Assembly: GCA_018714685.1 (NCBI GenBank)
Contig: DVNC01000057.1
Span: 1-5,145 of the forward strand
From: Scatocola faecipullorum
GTDB taxonomy: Bacteria; Pseudomonadota; Alphaproteobacteria; RF32; CAG-239
Length of the DNA stretch: 5,145 nt
Direction: 5' to 3'
Shown here piece after piece: positions 1 to 5,145 of the stretch (the first letter of the stretch is position 1; every line of letters begins with the position of its first letter). The notes below the pieces were generated by a model. That model saw only the letters and a list, made by a program, of their open reading frames with translations. It did no database searches and had not been told where the DNA came from. Position numbers and translations under genes: made by a program.

Positions 1-10
1 ATAGAAAATA

Positions 11-160
11 ATGGATTATCCGGTCAAGCCGGATAATGACAGAGAGAGGAGAGCGGCGGAAAATGACGTTGAGGGGTGCGGGCAATGACATAAATAGTGC
101 AATGACAGAGAGAGGAGAATGTCGGGTAATAACCGTGAGGGAATCAAGCCGGACAATGAC
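11..160. repeat. Dispersed-type intergenic repeat block with palindrome and direct repeats
   Basis: This stretch carries repeat modules and no credible gene. Positions 15-37 form a perfect 9-bp inverted repeat (attatccgg / ccggataat) around the loop tcaag. The module tcaagccggaYaatgac occurs at 24-40 and again at 144-160 with one mismatch. The 18-base string from aatgac to gaggaga occurs exactly at 35-52 and 101-118. The hexamer aatgac appears five times (35, 62, 84, 101, 155). Read on the minus strand, the palindrome (cattatccggcttgaccggataat region) resembles the 'cattcccggcttgaccgggaatc' class of short palindromic elements scattered between genes in many alphaproteobacteria; that match is from memory, not a search. 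It lies downstream of the XRE gene and the hairpin could help end its transcript, although only a loose T-rich tail (attatttt) follows. The forward open frame here is a by-product of the repeat. Confidence 0.7.
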
Positions 161-180
161 GGTTTATTGTGTTGTCATAC

Positions 181-513
181 TTAGTTCGGATTGCCGAGCA
201 AAGTCAGAATCGCTCGGCGGGTTTGGGGATTTTTCTGGCGATAGGCATTAAACAGCTGACATTCTTCTTCGCTGATAATCAGGTGGTCGGAAACCTTTAT
301 GCCTGCAAAGAAATCAATTATGGAGATATCAAGAACATCAAGAATTTTTAAGAGGCGGGAACAGGATATCCGGTTTATGCCGGCTTCATATTTTTGAATT
401 TGCTGGAAAACAACGCCGATTTCACGGGCCAGTTTTTCCTGGCTTAAGCCCCTGCCTTCACGGAGCTGACGAAGTTTTTTGCCCAAAGATTTATCAGTCT
501 CGCTCACTATCAC
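181..513 (-). CDS. XRE-family helix-turn-helix transcriptional regulator
   Basis: This is a 110-residue cytoplasmic DNA-binding protein of the XRE (Cro/C1 HTH_3) family. The HTH domain covers about residues 9-68: helices lead into LSQEKLAREIG (23-33), and the recognition helix is VFQQIQKYEAG (35-45), followed by NRISCSRL. The FQQIQKYE-x-G-x-NRIS signature is common in small alphaproteobacterial regulators. The C-terminal tail (about 80-110, FNAYRQKNPQTRRAI) matches the short helical tail these proteins often have and shows no sensor domain. The start is GTG at 511-513, chosen because it has AGGA nine bases upstream and gives a complete N-terminal helix; no ATG fits better. The gene stands alone, about 300 bases after the Sel1 gene and in the same direction. 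Its target is unknown; autoregulation is plausible. The family call is firm, but a specific role cannot be given. Confidence 0.92.
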   Translation of the reverse strand: MIVSETDKSLGKKLRQLREGRGLSQEKLAREIGVVFQQIQKYEAGINRISCSRLLKILDVLDISIIDFFAGIKVSDHLIISEEECQLFNAYRQKNPQTRRAILTLLGNPN

Positions 514-563
514 TTGTTTTATTCCTAACCAACACCGCGTTAAGGCGGCCGGAGAGCTGAGAA

Positions 564-592
564 ATCATATCTATAGAAATGACACTTTAGTC
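564..592 (-). promoter_or_regulatory. Possible promoter of the XRE gene
   Basis: On the minus strand TATGAT (564-569) matches the -10 consensus at five of six positions and would start a transcript near 557, leaving a leader of about 43 bases before the GTG start. The hexamer 17 bases further upstream (gactaa, 587-592) is a poor -35 element, so the site is tentative or needs a regulator. Confidence 0.3.
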
Positions 593-624
593 TTTAAGCC
601 TAAGCTCTGAACATACACTAAAGT
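584..624. promoter_or_regulatory. Interrupted 8-bp inverted repeat upstream of the XRE gene, possible operator
   Basis: The arms actttagt (584-591) and actaaagt (617-624) are perfect reverse complements separated by 25 bases. The proximal arm falls where the -35 region of the proposed XRE promoter would be. XRE proteins commonly bind inverted repeats in their own promoters, so this is a candidate operator. The long gap between arms is atypical for a single dimer site, and an 8-bp match in AT-rich DNA can arise by chance. Confidence 0.25.
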
Positions 625-817
625 CTCCCCGACCGATAACAAGTAATAATCCCGGTCCCGGCTTTCAAGTCAGCCGTCGGCGGCCGGCGCCGCTATAGAT
701 AAAAGAGCTTCTCAGGGCTCCGCGTTTAATCGCACAGCAAAAATACTGCTGTTCGCAATAATTATAAGTTTTTTTATTTTTAATGCAAAGGGATTTGACT
801 AATTACACCCCGGCAAA

Positions 818-1987
818 TTATTTTATCTGGGTAGCATTATATGACATATTCTCATCAATATAATGGCGGATGTTGTCTCCGAAGGTCTGCTTGATGTAAG
901 ATGTCAGTTCCGAAGGCTTTTCTTTAAACTTTTCAGCCTCAGCCTGAGCCTGCAAAAGTTCTTCGATTTTCAGTTTCTTTTCTAGGTAGTCGCGTTTTTC
1001 CGCCGCAGAGGCAACACCGTGCACCGAGGCAATGTTAAACAAGATATGCGCCCGGTACAAATCTTTGGTGTACATGGTTCCCGCTGCCAGAATATTGCCC
1101 AGCTCAATCATGGCGTCAACATTTCCCTGATTGGCGGCATAAGTAAAATATTTAACGGCGTTGCCGTAGTTTTTGGTAATGCCCAGACCGTTCAGATACA
1201 TATAGGCAAGCAGATATTCGGCGTCGGCATATTTGACGTTGGCGGCTTCGCGCAACAGAACAACGGCTTTTTTATAATTTTGTTCAACGACCAAACCTTT
1301 GAAATAAGCATAGCCGAGCATAAACTTGGCGGTCGGGTTTCCGGCTTCGGCTGCGGTTTTCAAAAGCTGTATGGCCTCCCGCGGATTATTCAGCGATGAA
1401 TTTTTGGTCAGATAGATAAAGGCCAGATTAACCGCGGCTTCCGTATTGCCGAGTTTGGACGCTTTGTCAAAAAGCTGCGCCGCTTTGGTAAAATTCTTTT
1501 CCGTACCGATGCCGCTGAAATACAAACTGCCCAGATTATTAACCGCAATGGGGTCGTTTTGCGCCGCCGCCATATTATAGTAGGTAAAAGCTTTTTTATA
1601 ATCGACCGGAACACCGTCTTCCCCGTAGAGGTACATATAGCCAAGACTCAACTGCGCATCGACATCGCCCTCTTCGGCCTGGCGGGTAATGCGCTGAACA
1701 AAAGTTTCTTTGCGCTCGTTCGGCAAAGCGGTCAGTTTCGGCTTGTCTTTTTTCAGAAAGGAAAAATCCATAAACGAAAAAATGCCTTTGTCTTCATTGT
1801 CTTCGGCTTTGGGGGTTTCTTCGGCTTTGGGCTCTTCCGGCTTTTTCTCTTTGTCAAGAACAATGCCGTCCGTCAGCGACAATACCCCCTTGCCCCCGCT
1901 GATTTCTTCATCGTTCAGTTCAAACTGGGCATAAGCCGAAGGACTGACAAGAGCCAGAGCCGTACAAAGAAACAAAAACTTTTTCAT
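818..1987 (-). CDS. Exported Sel1-like repeat (tetratricopeptide-like) protein
   Basis: The 389-residue product begins with a classical Sec signal peptide: MKK, a hydrophobic core (residues 4-15) and an Ala-Tyr-Ala cleavage site at 18-20, so the mature protein should be periplasmic or secreted. No lipobox or later membrane segment is seen. Residues 46-67 are a Lys/Glu/Pro-rich linker. About six Sel1-like repeats follow, roughly at 103-140, 141-177, 178-214, 215-249, 250-285 and 286-321, with the usual A-x-x-x-LG-x-x-Y-x-x-G pattern (LGYMYLYGE, LGSLYFSGIG, LGYAYFKG, LAYMYLNGLG). Repeat 3 is degenerate in its second half (NSSLNNP). A charged helix (327-356) and a short C-terminal tail end the protein. 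Sel1 repeats form alpha-solenoids that bind other proteins and have no catalysis of their own; the partner is unknown. The ATG start is 7 bases after the stop of the Rel-like gene, which indicates an operon. Confidence 0.9.
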   Translation of the reverse strand: MKKFLFLCTALALVSPSAYAQFELNDEEISGGKGVLSLTDGIVLDKEKKPEEPKAEETPKAEDNEDKGIFSFMDFSFLKKDKPKLTALPNERKETFVQRITRQAEEGDVDAQLSLGYMYLYGEDGVPVDYKKAFTYYNMAAAQNDPIAVNNLGSLYFSGIGTEKNFTKAAQLFDKASKLGNTEAAVNLAFIYLTKNSSLNNPREAIQLLKTAAEAGNPTAKFMLGYAYFKGLVVEQNYKKAVVLLREAANVKYADAEYLLAYMYLNGLGITKNYGNAVKYFTYAANQGNVDAMIELGNILAAGTMYTKDLYRAHILFNIASVHGVASAAEKRDYLEKKLKIEELLQAQAEAEKFKEKPSELTSYIKQTFGDNIRHYIDENMSYNATQIK

Positions 1988-1994
1988 TTAATTC

Positions 1995-3533
1995 TTACCC
2001 TCGATGATAATTTTTTCGATTGAACAGAATTCCGCTTTTGCCCCGGGTCTGCTCATACAATCGGCATTCCTGTTCAAAAACGTCCTGTTCGTTCCGGCGG
2101 CGCGCGCTGTCGGCCTGGTTATATTTATCATTATAATCGTCTGACAGCCTCCCCGGTATAGTAGCACGATAACGGGGACTTACAAGAAAATAGTTCAACA
2201 TTGCAAAACTTTGCAGTTCCGGCGGAGCATCCGTAAATTCACGCTGTTGGTCTATTGCCTTATAAGGACGGACAATAAAGTTATTGCGGATAAAGTTTTC
2301 GGCCTCGGGAGTTACCGGCGCCGCATTCAGCGATTGCCCGGTCTGATAAATTTCTTTTTGCAGCCGCCGGCGTTCTTCAGCATCCGAAGTCTGGGCATAT
2401 TCAAGCCGCAGGCGGCGGATTTTTTCTTTTTTCAGGCGGGTGTCTTTTTTTAAGGCTTTATCGAGAATAAACAGATTATAATCGTCTATTCCTTTGCGGT
2501 TGATTTTGCGAATTTCCCATTCCAGCCAGGTCTTTTCCCGCTCCAGACGGTTGCGGGCGTCAAAATCGCTTTGATCGGTGCGGTTAAATTCATCAATTTT
2601 TTCCCGCAGCTTTTCATACAGCGGGTGGCTGAGGCTGTCCGCCTTTTCCAAAAGCTGAACCTTAAACTGAATTTCAAAATACAGCCCGTCCTTTTTAAAA
2701 CAGATTTTCTTGTCCCGATAATTTTTTTTATTTTCATAAAAAGAATTATCGGAAGCGGAACGGTTGGCCCGGAACTTGTCTTTGGTTTCCGCCACTTTAA
2801 AGCCGCTGGCCCGGGTGATTTTGGAAATAATCTTTTCAATCGAGTCATAAGTCGGCACGCTGATGGTGGCGCGCAGAACATCTTTCAGCCGCTCATGCAC
2901 CGGCGTGAGTGCGGCGACGGAGCGCTGATAAGTCTTGCCTCCCCGGGGATGTTGCCGAGCCAGCGCCGCCAGCTCCTCCCGGTAAGCCTCGTCATATTTG
3001 CCGCCTTTCTGAATTTTGGCAACCGCACGGGCAACGTTCTTCATTCCCGGCATGGTAAAATACATTTTGCTTTCAGCCAAATCAATATCGTCGGAAATGT
3101 TCGGATAAGTCAGAATCATTGAGTTATTCGGCGTCACATAAGTAAGCGAATAGTTTTTATCATCGACTTCGCCCGGTTCCAGGTCGTTTCGGCGGCAGGT
3201 CTGCGGTTCGCCGAGAACGCTTATCATTTCATAATAAAACTGTGCGTAAATTTCCATTGAATCGGCATAATACGAGCGAAGATAGTCTGCGGCTTCCGGC
3301 GTAATTCTGCCGTCGTGCTCCGCCCGGTCAATATAGTCAATTGCCTTGCGGTCAACCGACTTTTGCAAAACGCGGATGTCGCTGTCGCTTAAAGAGTAAA
3401 AAGCCGCTTTGCTGTCGGCATCGTCTCCGGCCAGCGGAGCGGTTACACCGCCGTCAAAAGGGTCAGTCTCACGAGGGCCTTCATTGATACGGGAGATTTC
3501 TTCGTTGTTTATTTCCGGATAATTTTCTTCCAT
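1995..3533 (-). CDS. Uncharacterised 512-aa protein with a RelA/SpoT-like nucleotidyltransferase-fold domain
   Basis: I do not recognise a named family. There is no signal peptide or membrane segment. Residues 1-45 are acidic and look disordered; 46-200 are mostly helical and unassigned. Residues about 205-310 resemble the RelA/SpoT synthetase fold. LKDVLRATISV (216-226) aligns with the Asp-bearing strand 'DLVAFRVIV'. KDKF (251-254) aligns with the loop 'KDYI'. NYRDKKI (271-277) sits where 'GYxSLH' is found, and FEIQFKV (286-292) where 'EIQIRT' is found; HPLYEKLR (303-310) follows. So Asp218, Tyr272, Glu287 and Gln289 are kept, while the Ser-Leu-His is replaced. No HD hydrolase, TGS or ACT domain is present. 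Residues about 325-400 are highly charged and probably coiled coil; the C-terminus (401-512) is unassigned. Related Rel-like domains occur in small alarmone synthetases, RNA-pyrophosphorylating toxins and phage or effector proteins. Fold assignment is by eye and activity is unproven. The ATG at 3531-3533 has only a weak GGGAA upstream. It heads an operon with the Sel1 gene. Confidence 0.85.
   Translation of the reverse strand: MEENYPEINNEEISRINEGPRETDPFDGGVTAPLAGDDADSKAAFYSLSDSDIRVLQKSVDRKAIDYIDRAEHDGRITPEAADYLRSYYADSMEIYAQFYYEMISVLGEPQTCRRNDLEPGEVDDKNYSLTYVTPNNSMILTYPNISDDIDLAESKMYFTMPGMKNVARAVAKIQKGGKYDEAYREELAALARQHPRGGKTYQRSVAALTPVHERLKDVLRATISVPTYDSIEKIISKITRASGFKVAETKDKFRANRSASDNSFYENKKNYRDKKICFKKDGLYFEIQFKVQLLEKADSLSHPLYEKLREKIDEFNRTDQSDFDARNRLEREKTWLEWEIRKINRKGIDDYNLFILDKALKKDTRLKKEKIRRLRLEYAQTSDAEERRRLQKEIYQTGQSLNAAPVTPEAENFIRNNFIVRPYKAIDQQREFTDAPPELQSFAMLNYFLVSPRYRATIPGRLSDDYNDKYNQADSARRRNEQDVFEQECRLYEQTRGKSGILFNRKNYHRG
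1998..2002 (-). promoter_or_regulatory. Ribosome binding site of the Sel1 gene inside the end of the upstream gene
   Basis: GAGGG on the minus strand lies within the last two sense codons (CGA GGG) of the 512-residue gene, just before its TAA (1995-1997), with 10 bases between it and the Sel1 ATG. Ribosomes finishing the first gene would stop over this site, so translational coupling is plausible. Confidence 0.6.
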
Positions 3534-3575
3534 GCGTATTCCCGAGCGCTTGTTTATCGGTTAAATTCTTCTTCT

Positions 3576-3604
3576 AATATATTCTATTTTCCGCAAAAAT
3601 ACAA
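3576..3604 (-). promoter_or_regulatory. Sigma70-like promoter of the Rel-like/Sel1 operon
   Basis: On the minus strand a -35 element TTGTAT (3599-3604, four of six consensus bases) and a -10 element TATATT (3576-3581, five of six) are separated by exactly 17 bases. Transcription would begin near 3569, giving a leader of about 36 bases. The -35 box lies only 8 bases after the T-run of the flagellin terminator, so the flagellin unit ends and this operon begins within a very short space. Confidence 0.55.
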
Positions 3605-3612
3605 GCAAACAT

Positions 3613-3642
3613 AAAAAAAAGAGCGGCCAAAACCGCTCTTTT
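3613..3642 (-). terminator. Intrinsic terminator of the complete flagellin gene
   Basis: Read on the minus strand, AAAAGAGCGG pairs with CCGCTCTTTT around the loop TTTTGG, and the stem runs into eight consecutive Ts (3620 down to 3613). It begins 18 bases after the flagellin stop. The GC core is six pairs (3621-3626 with 3633-3638). A near copy lies after the second flagellin gene. Confidence 0.9.
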
Positions 3643-3660
3643 GCAGGAGATTTGTTAAAA

Positions 3661-4791
3661 TCAGAACAATTTTAACACGGCCTGAGCAGCCTGAGAGGCC
3701 AAACTCAAAGAGTTAATTCCCAGTTGCTGACGAGTCTGCAAGGCCAGCATATTGGCCGATTCTTCATTCATATCCGCTAAAGTCAACTTATCGGAACCTT
3801 CTTCCAAAACATTAATCAGGTTTTCGGTAAAGTCTTCGCGGTTTTGGACAATCGAGTAGTTGTTGCCGAATTCGGAAGCCATATTCCGCAGTTCGTTAAC
3901 GGCACTTTCAACCTCACTGATTGAAATATCTACCGCATTATTGCTTCCCCAATCCGTTACGCGAGAAATATTTAATCCCTTTGTACTGCCATCAACGCCC
4001 TGAATGGTCAGAGAAGAGGAGCGGTCTTCGTTAAAAATAACAGTCAAAGACTGGTCGGTGCCGCCCAGCAGGTTAATACCCTTGTATCCGGAATCTTTCG
4101 CCAGCTGGTCAATCTGATCCAACACATCATTAAACTGAGACACCGACTTGAGACGATTGGCATTGCCTGCCGTTGCACTCATTTTTGTACCACCGACTTC
4201 AAAGGAAATTTTAATTTCCTCGCCGTTCGCAGAACTGACTTTAAAAGCCCCGTCTTCAAACGCAACGGTGTAATTCGCTCCCAGAGCGGTGCTGTCAGCA
4301 CCGAACTCCATTGCCTGCAAAACATCTTGAATTTCTGTAGCTGCATCGGTTCCTGATGTTTTGGCATCGGTTAATGTGACTTCTTCGCTTTTCGTTTCCC
4401 CGTTATAGGTTACCGTAATATTAAACTTCGTATTGGCGGCGATTTTTTCCGCATCATAGTCTCCGACAGAACCAGCAACCTTATTGGCCTCGTTACGGGC
4501 CTGATTGGCGACTGACTTAGCCTGCTGTACAAAAGTCGTAATTGCTTCAATGCCTTCATTAGCGGCTTTAATGGTTTGAACGCCCTGCCCCATCGAATCC
4601 AGCAGACCGCTCAAGTCGTTAGCCCGGTTGGTCAAAGACTGAGCCGTATAAAATGAGGAGGGATTATCCAAAGCCGAGTTCACCTTTTTGCCGGTGGACA
4701 GACGCTCCTGCGTTACATCCATCAGGCTTTGCGTATTTTGTAATGACAATAAGTTTGAGCGCATACTTGCGGTTAATGAAATATCAGCCAT
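3661..4791 (-). CDS. fliC: Flagellin, complete
   Basis: This 376-residue protein is the structural subunit of the flagellar filament, exported by the flagellar type III system, so it has no Sec signal. The N-terminal D0/D1 helices (about 1-110) carry the family hallmark around RLSTGKKVNSALDNPSSF (30-47) and the long helix near 50-100. The C-terminal D1/D0 helices (about 290-376) include NVLEEGSDKLTLADMNEESA (327-346) and the terminal helix SLSLASQAAQAVLKLF. Between them, about 120-285, is a beta-rich variable region (FNITVTY, YTVAFEDGAFKV, EIKISFEVGG) that should be surface-exposed. No cysteine is present. The stretch aligned with the TLR5-binding QRVRELAVQ of enterobacterial flagellin reads QQAKSVANQ (89-97). 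The ATG at 4789-4791 has AAGGGA six bases upstream. It is the downstream copy of a tandem pair. The symbol is generic; alphaproteobacteria often use flaA or fljK. Confidence 0.97.
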   Translation of the reverse strand: MADISLTASMRSNLLSLQNTQSLMDVTQERLSTGKKVNSALDNPSSFYTAQSLTNRANDLSGLLDSMGQGVQTIKAANEGIEAITTFVQQAKSVANQARNEANKVAGSVGDYDAEKIAANTKFNITVTYNGETKSEEVTLTDAKTSGTDAATEIQDVLQAMEFGADSTALGANYTVAFEDGAFKVSSANGEEIKISFEVGGTKMSATAGNANRLKSVSQFNDVLDQIDQLAKDSGYKGINLLGGTDQSLTVIFNEDRSSSLTIQGVDGSTKGLNISRVTDWGSNNAVDISISEVESAVNELRNMASEFGNNYSIVQNREDFTENLINVLEEGSDKLTLADMNEESANMLALQTRQQLGINSLSLASQAAQAVLKLF

Positions 4792-4797
4792 GTTAAA

Positions 4798-4806
4798 TCC
4801 CTTCTT
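4798..4806 (-). promoter_or_regulatory. Strong ribosome binding site of the flagellin gene
   Basis: AAGAAGGGA on the minus strand is placed six bases before the ATG. It is the clearest Shine-Dalgarno sequence in the window, as expected for a highly made structural protein, and it fixes the start codon. The leader from the proposed transcription start to the ATG would be about 70 bases. In several alphaproteobacteria flagellin leaders are targets of FlbT/FlaF control, but no such site can be shown here. Confidence 0.75.
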
Positions 4807-4863
4807 AATAATGAACAGACACCAAATCTTGCGGAGATATAATGGTATTTGCTTTGCTGTACT

Positions 4864-4889
4864 AAACTTATTATACAGTTAATAAGTTT
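4864..4889 (-). promoter_or_regulatory. Flagellin -10 box inside a perfect 9-bp inverted repeat
   Basis: The minus strand reads a consensus TATAAT at 4870-4875, about 80 bases before the flagellin ATG. It overlaps a perfect inverted repeat: aaacttatt (4864-4872) and aataagttt (4881-4889) around an 8-base centre. A protein bound there would cover the -10 element. The hexamer at the -35 position (aaagtg, 4893-4898) has no match to TTGACA, so sigma70 alone would use this promoter poorly. No sigma54 (GG-N10-GC) or sigma28 element was seen. Confidence 0.5.
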
Positions 4890-4895
4890 TCTCAC

Positions 4896-4911
4896 TTTTT
4901 ACAAGTAAAAA
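4896..4911. promoter_or_regulatory. 16-bp palindrome at the -35 region of the flagellin promoter
   Basis: tttttac (4896-4902) and gtaaaaa (4905-4911) are perfect reverse complements two bases apart. Their centre lies about 29 bases upstream of the -10 box, on or just beyond the missing -35 element, which is where an activator of a weak promoter often binds. The AT-rich composition raises the odds of chance. Confidence 0.4.
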
Positions 4912-4964
4912 ATACATTTGCTAACAGTCTTATAGACAAAAACGAGCATATTGAATATGGTTAC

Positions 4965-4994
4965 AAAAAAAAGAGCGGCCGAAACCGCTCTTTT
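4965..4994 (-). terminator. Intrinsic terminator of the second (upstream) flagellin gene
   Basis: On the minus strand AAAAGAGCGG pairs with CCGCTCTTTT around the loop TTTCGG and ends in eight Ts (4972 down to 4965). The six-pair GC core is 4973-4978 with 4985-4990. It begins 18 bases after the TAG stop and matches the terminator of the other flagellin except for one loop base, so the two flagellin genes appear to be separate transcription units. Confidence 0.9.
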
Positions 4995-5012
4995 GCAGGA
5001 GATTCATAAAAA

Positions 5013-5145
5013 CTAGAACAATTTCAAAACAGCCTGAGCCGCCTGAGAAGCCAAACTCAAAGAGTTGACGCCCAGCTGCTGACGCGTTTGCAAGGCCAGC
5101 ATATTGGCTGATTCCTCATTCATATCCGCCAGAACCAGTTTGTCG
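5013..5145 (-). CDS. fliC: Flagellin, 3' end only (cut by window edge)
   Basis: Only the last 43 amino-acid codons, the TAG stop (5013-5015) and one extra base are in the window; the gene continues beyond the right edge. The translation begins DKLVLADMNEESANMLAL and ends in SLSLASQAAQAVLKLF. This is the C-terminal D1/D0 helix region that packs in the filament core. It matches the complete flagellin at 41 of 43 residues, with Thr to Val and Ile to Val as the only changes. The stop codon differs (TAG here, TGA there) and about 22 of 133 bases differ, mostly at silent positions. It was too short to judge from frame length alone but is certain by similarity. Same direction as its paralogue, so a tandem pair. 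Confidence 0.95.
   Translation of the reverse strand, partial: DKLVLADMNEESANMLALQTRQQLGVNSLSLASQAAQAVLKLF

Larger units (their letters stand above)
514..817. other. Intergenic region between the Sel1 gene and the XRE gene
   Basis: No gene, tRNA or recognisable RNA was found in these 304 bases. Three structures are visible. A hairpin at 731-755 has a perfect 6-bp stem (acagca / tgctgt), a 7-base loop, and two more pairs beyond one mismatch. A GC-rich hairpin lies at 678-692 (cggcg / cgccg, 5-base loop). On the minus strand gagc / gctc (717-720 with 705-708) is followed by TTTTATC, which is a weak candidate terminator for the Sel1 transcript. None has the strong stem plus long T-run seen after the flagellin genes, so where the Rel-like/Sel1 transcript ends is unclear. 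The AT-rich tract at 763-783 follows the first hairpin on the plus strand but is too far away for a classical terminator. Confidence 0.5.

Noticed and set aside
11..160. CRISPR array
   Set aside because: Repeat units are of unequal length and spacing, and there are no regular spacers.
36..251. Forward open frame of 71 codons starting MTERGERRK
   Set aside because: It is made of the repeat modules (several ATGAC copies), lacks a ribosome binding site, and overlaps the XRE gene antisense.
169..351. Forward open frame of 60 codons
   Set aside because: It lies almost wholly antisense to the well-supported XRE gene and resembles no known protein.
731..783. Plus-strand intrinsic terminator (hairpin then T-run)
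   Set aside because: The T-run begins about 15 bases after the stem, and no plus-strand gene exists to be terminated.
1559..2023. Forward open frame of 154 codons antisense to the Sel1 gene
   Set aside because: Its Phe- and Gly-rich composition is the complement of the Lys/Glu/Pro linker and Sel1 repeats.
2571..3122. Long forward open frame of 183 codons antisense to the Rel-like gene
   Set aside because: The opposite strand encodes a 512-residue protein with recognisable motifs and operon context; this frame is its shadow and has no family features.
1995..3533. Rel-like gene and Sel1 gene as a toxin-antitoxin pair
   Set aside because: The partner has a Sec signal peptide and solenoid repeats and would not share a compartment with a cytoplasmic toxin; no small antitoxin gene is adjacent.
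4805..4835. Sigma54-type promoter before the flagellin gene (ttggtgtctgttcatt on the minus strand)
   Set aside because: The GG is not followed ten bases later by GC, so the required -24/-12 pattern is missing.

Overview
The window most likely comes from an alphaproteobacterium, possibly one of the host-associated or gut lineages. The evidence is two short alphaproteobacterial-type flagellins in tandem, a small XRE regulator with the FQQIQKYE recognition helix common in that class, an exported Sel1-repeat protein, and a dispersed palindromic repeat of the 'cattatccggcttgaccggataat' style often seen between alphaproteobacterial genes. Composition is moderate, with AT-rich intergenic regions. 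Genus cannot be fixed from the sequence alone.

All five recognisable genes lie on the minus strand, so transcription runs right to left. From the right edge: the 3' end of a flagellin gene (5013-5145, cut by the window) and its terminator (4965-4994); a promoter region with two palindromes (4864-4911); a complete flagellin gene (3661-4791) with an almost identical terminator (3613-3642); a sigma70-like promoter (3576-3604); a two-gene operon (3533-818) encoding a 512-aa protein with a RelA/SpoT-like nucleotidyltransferase-fold domain, then an exported Sel1-repeat protein; a gap of about 300 bases with small hairpins; a 110-aa XRE-family regulator (181-513); and a repeat-rich non-coding stretch (11-160).

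The flagellins form the filament and probably arose by tandem duplication. Where the two copies can be compared, the terminator (39 of 40 bases) is better conserved than the coding 3' end (about 111 of 133 bases). The Rel-like/Sel1 pair is the least explained part of the window. The stop of the first gene and the start of the second are 7 bases apart, so they are very likely co-transcribed, yet one product looks cytoplasmic (or exported by a non-Sec route) and the other periplasmic. The Rel-like gene has no standard name that I recognise. It keeps an Asp, a Tyr-Arg-Asp and a Glu-Ile-Gln at positions matching the synthetase-fold core but lacks the usual Ser-Leu-His after the tyrosine, so classical (p)ppGpp synthesis should not be assumed.
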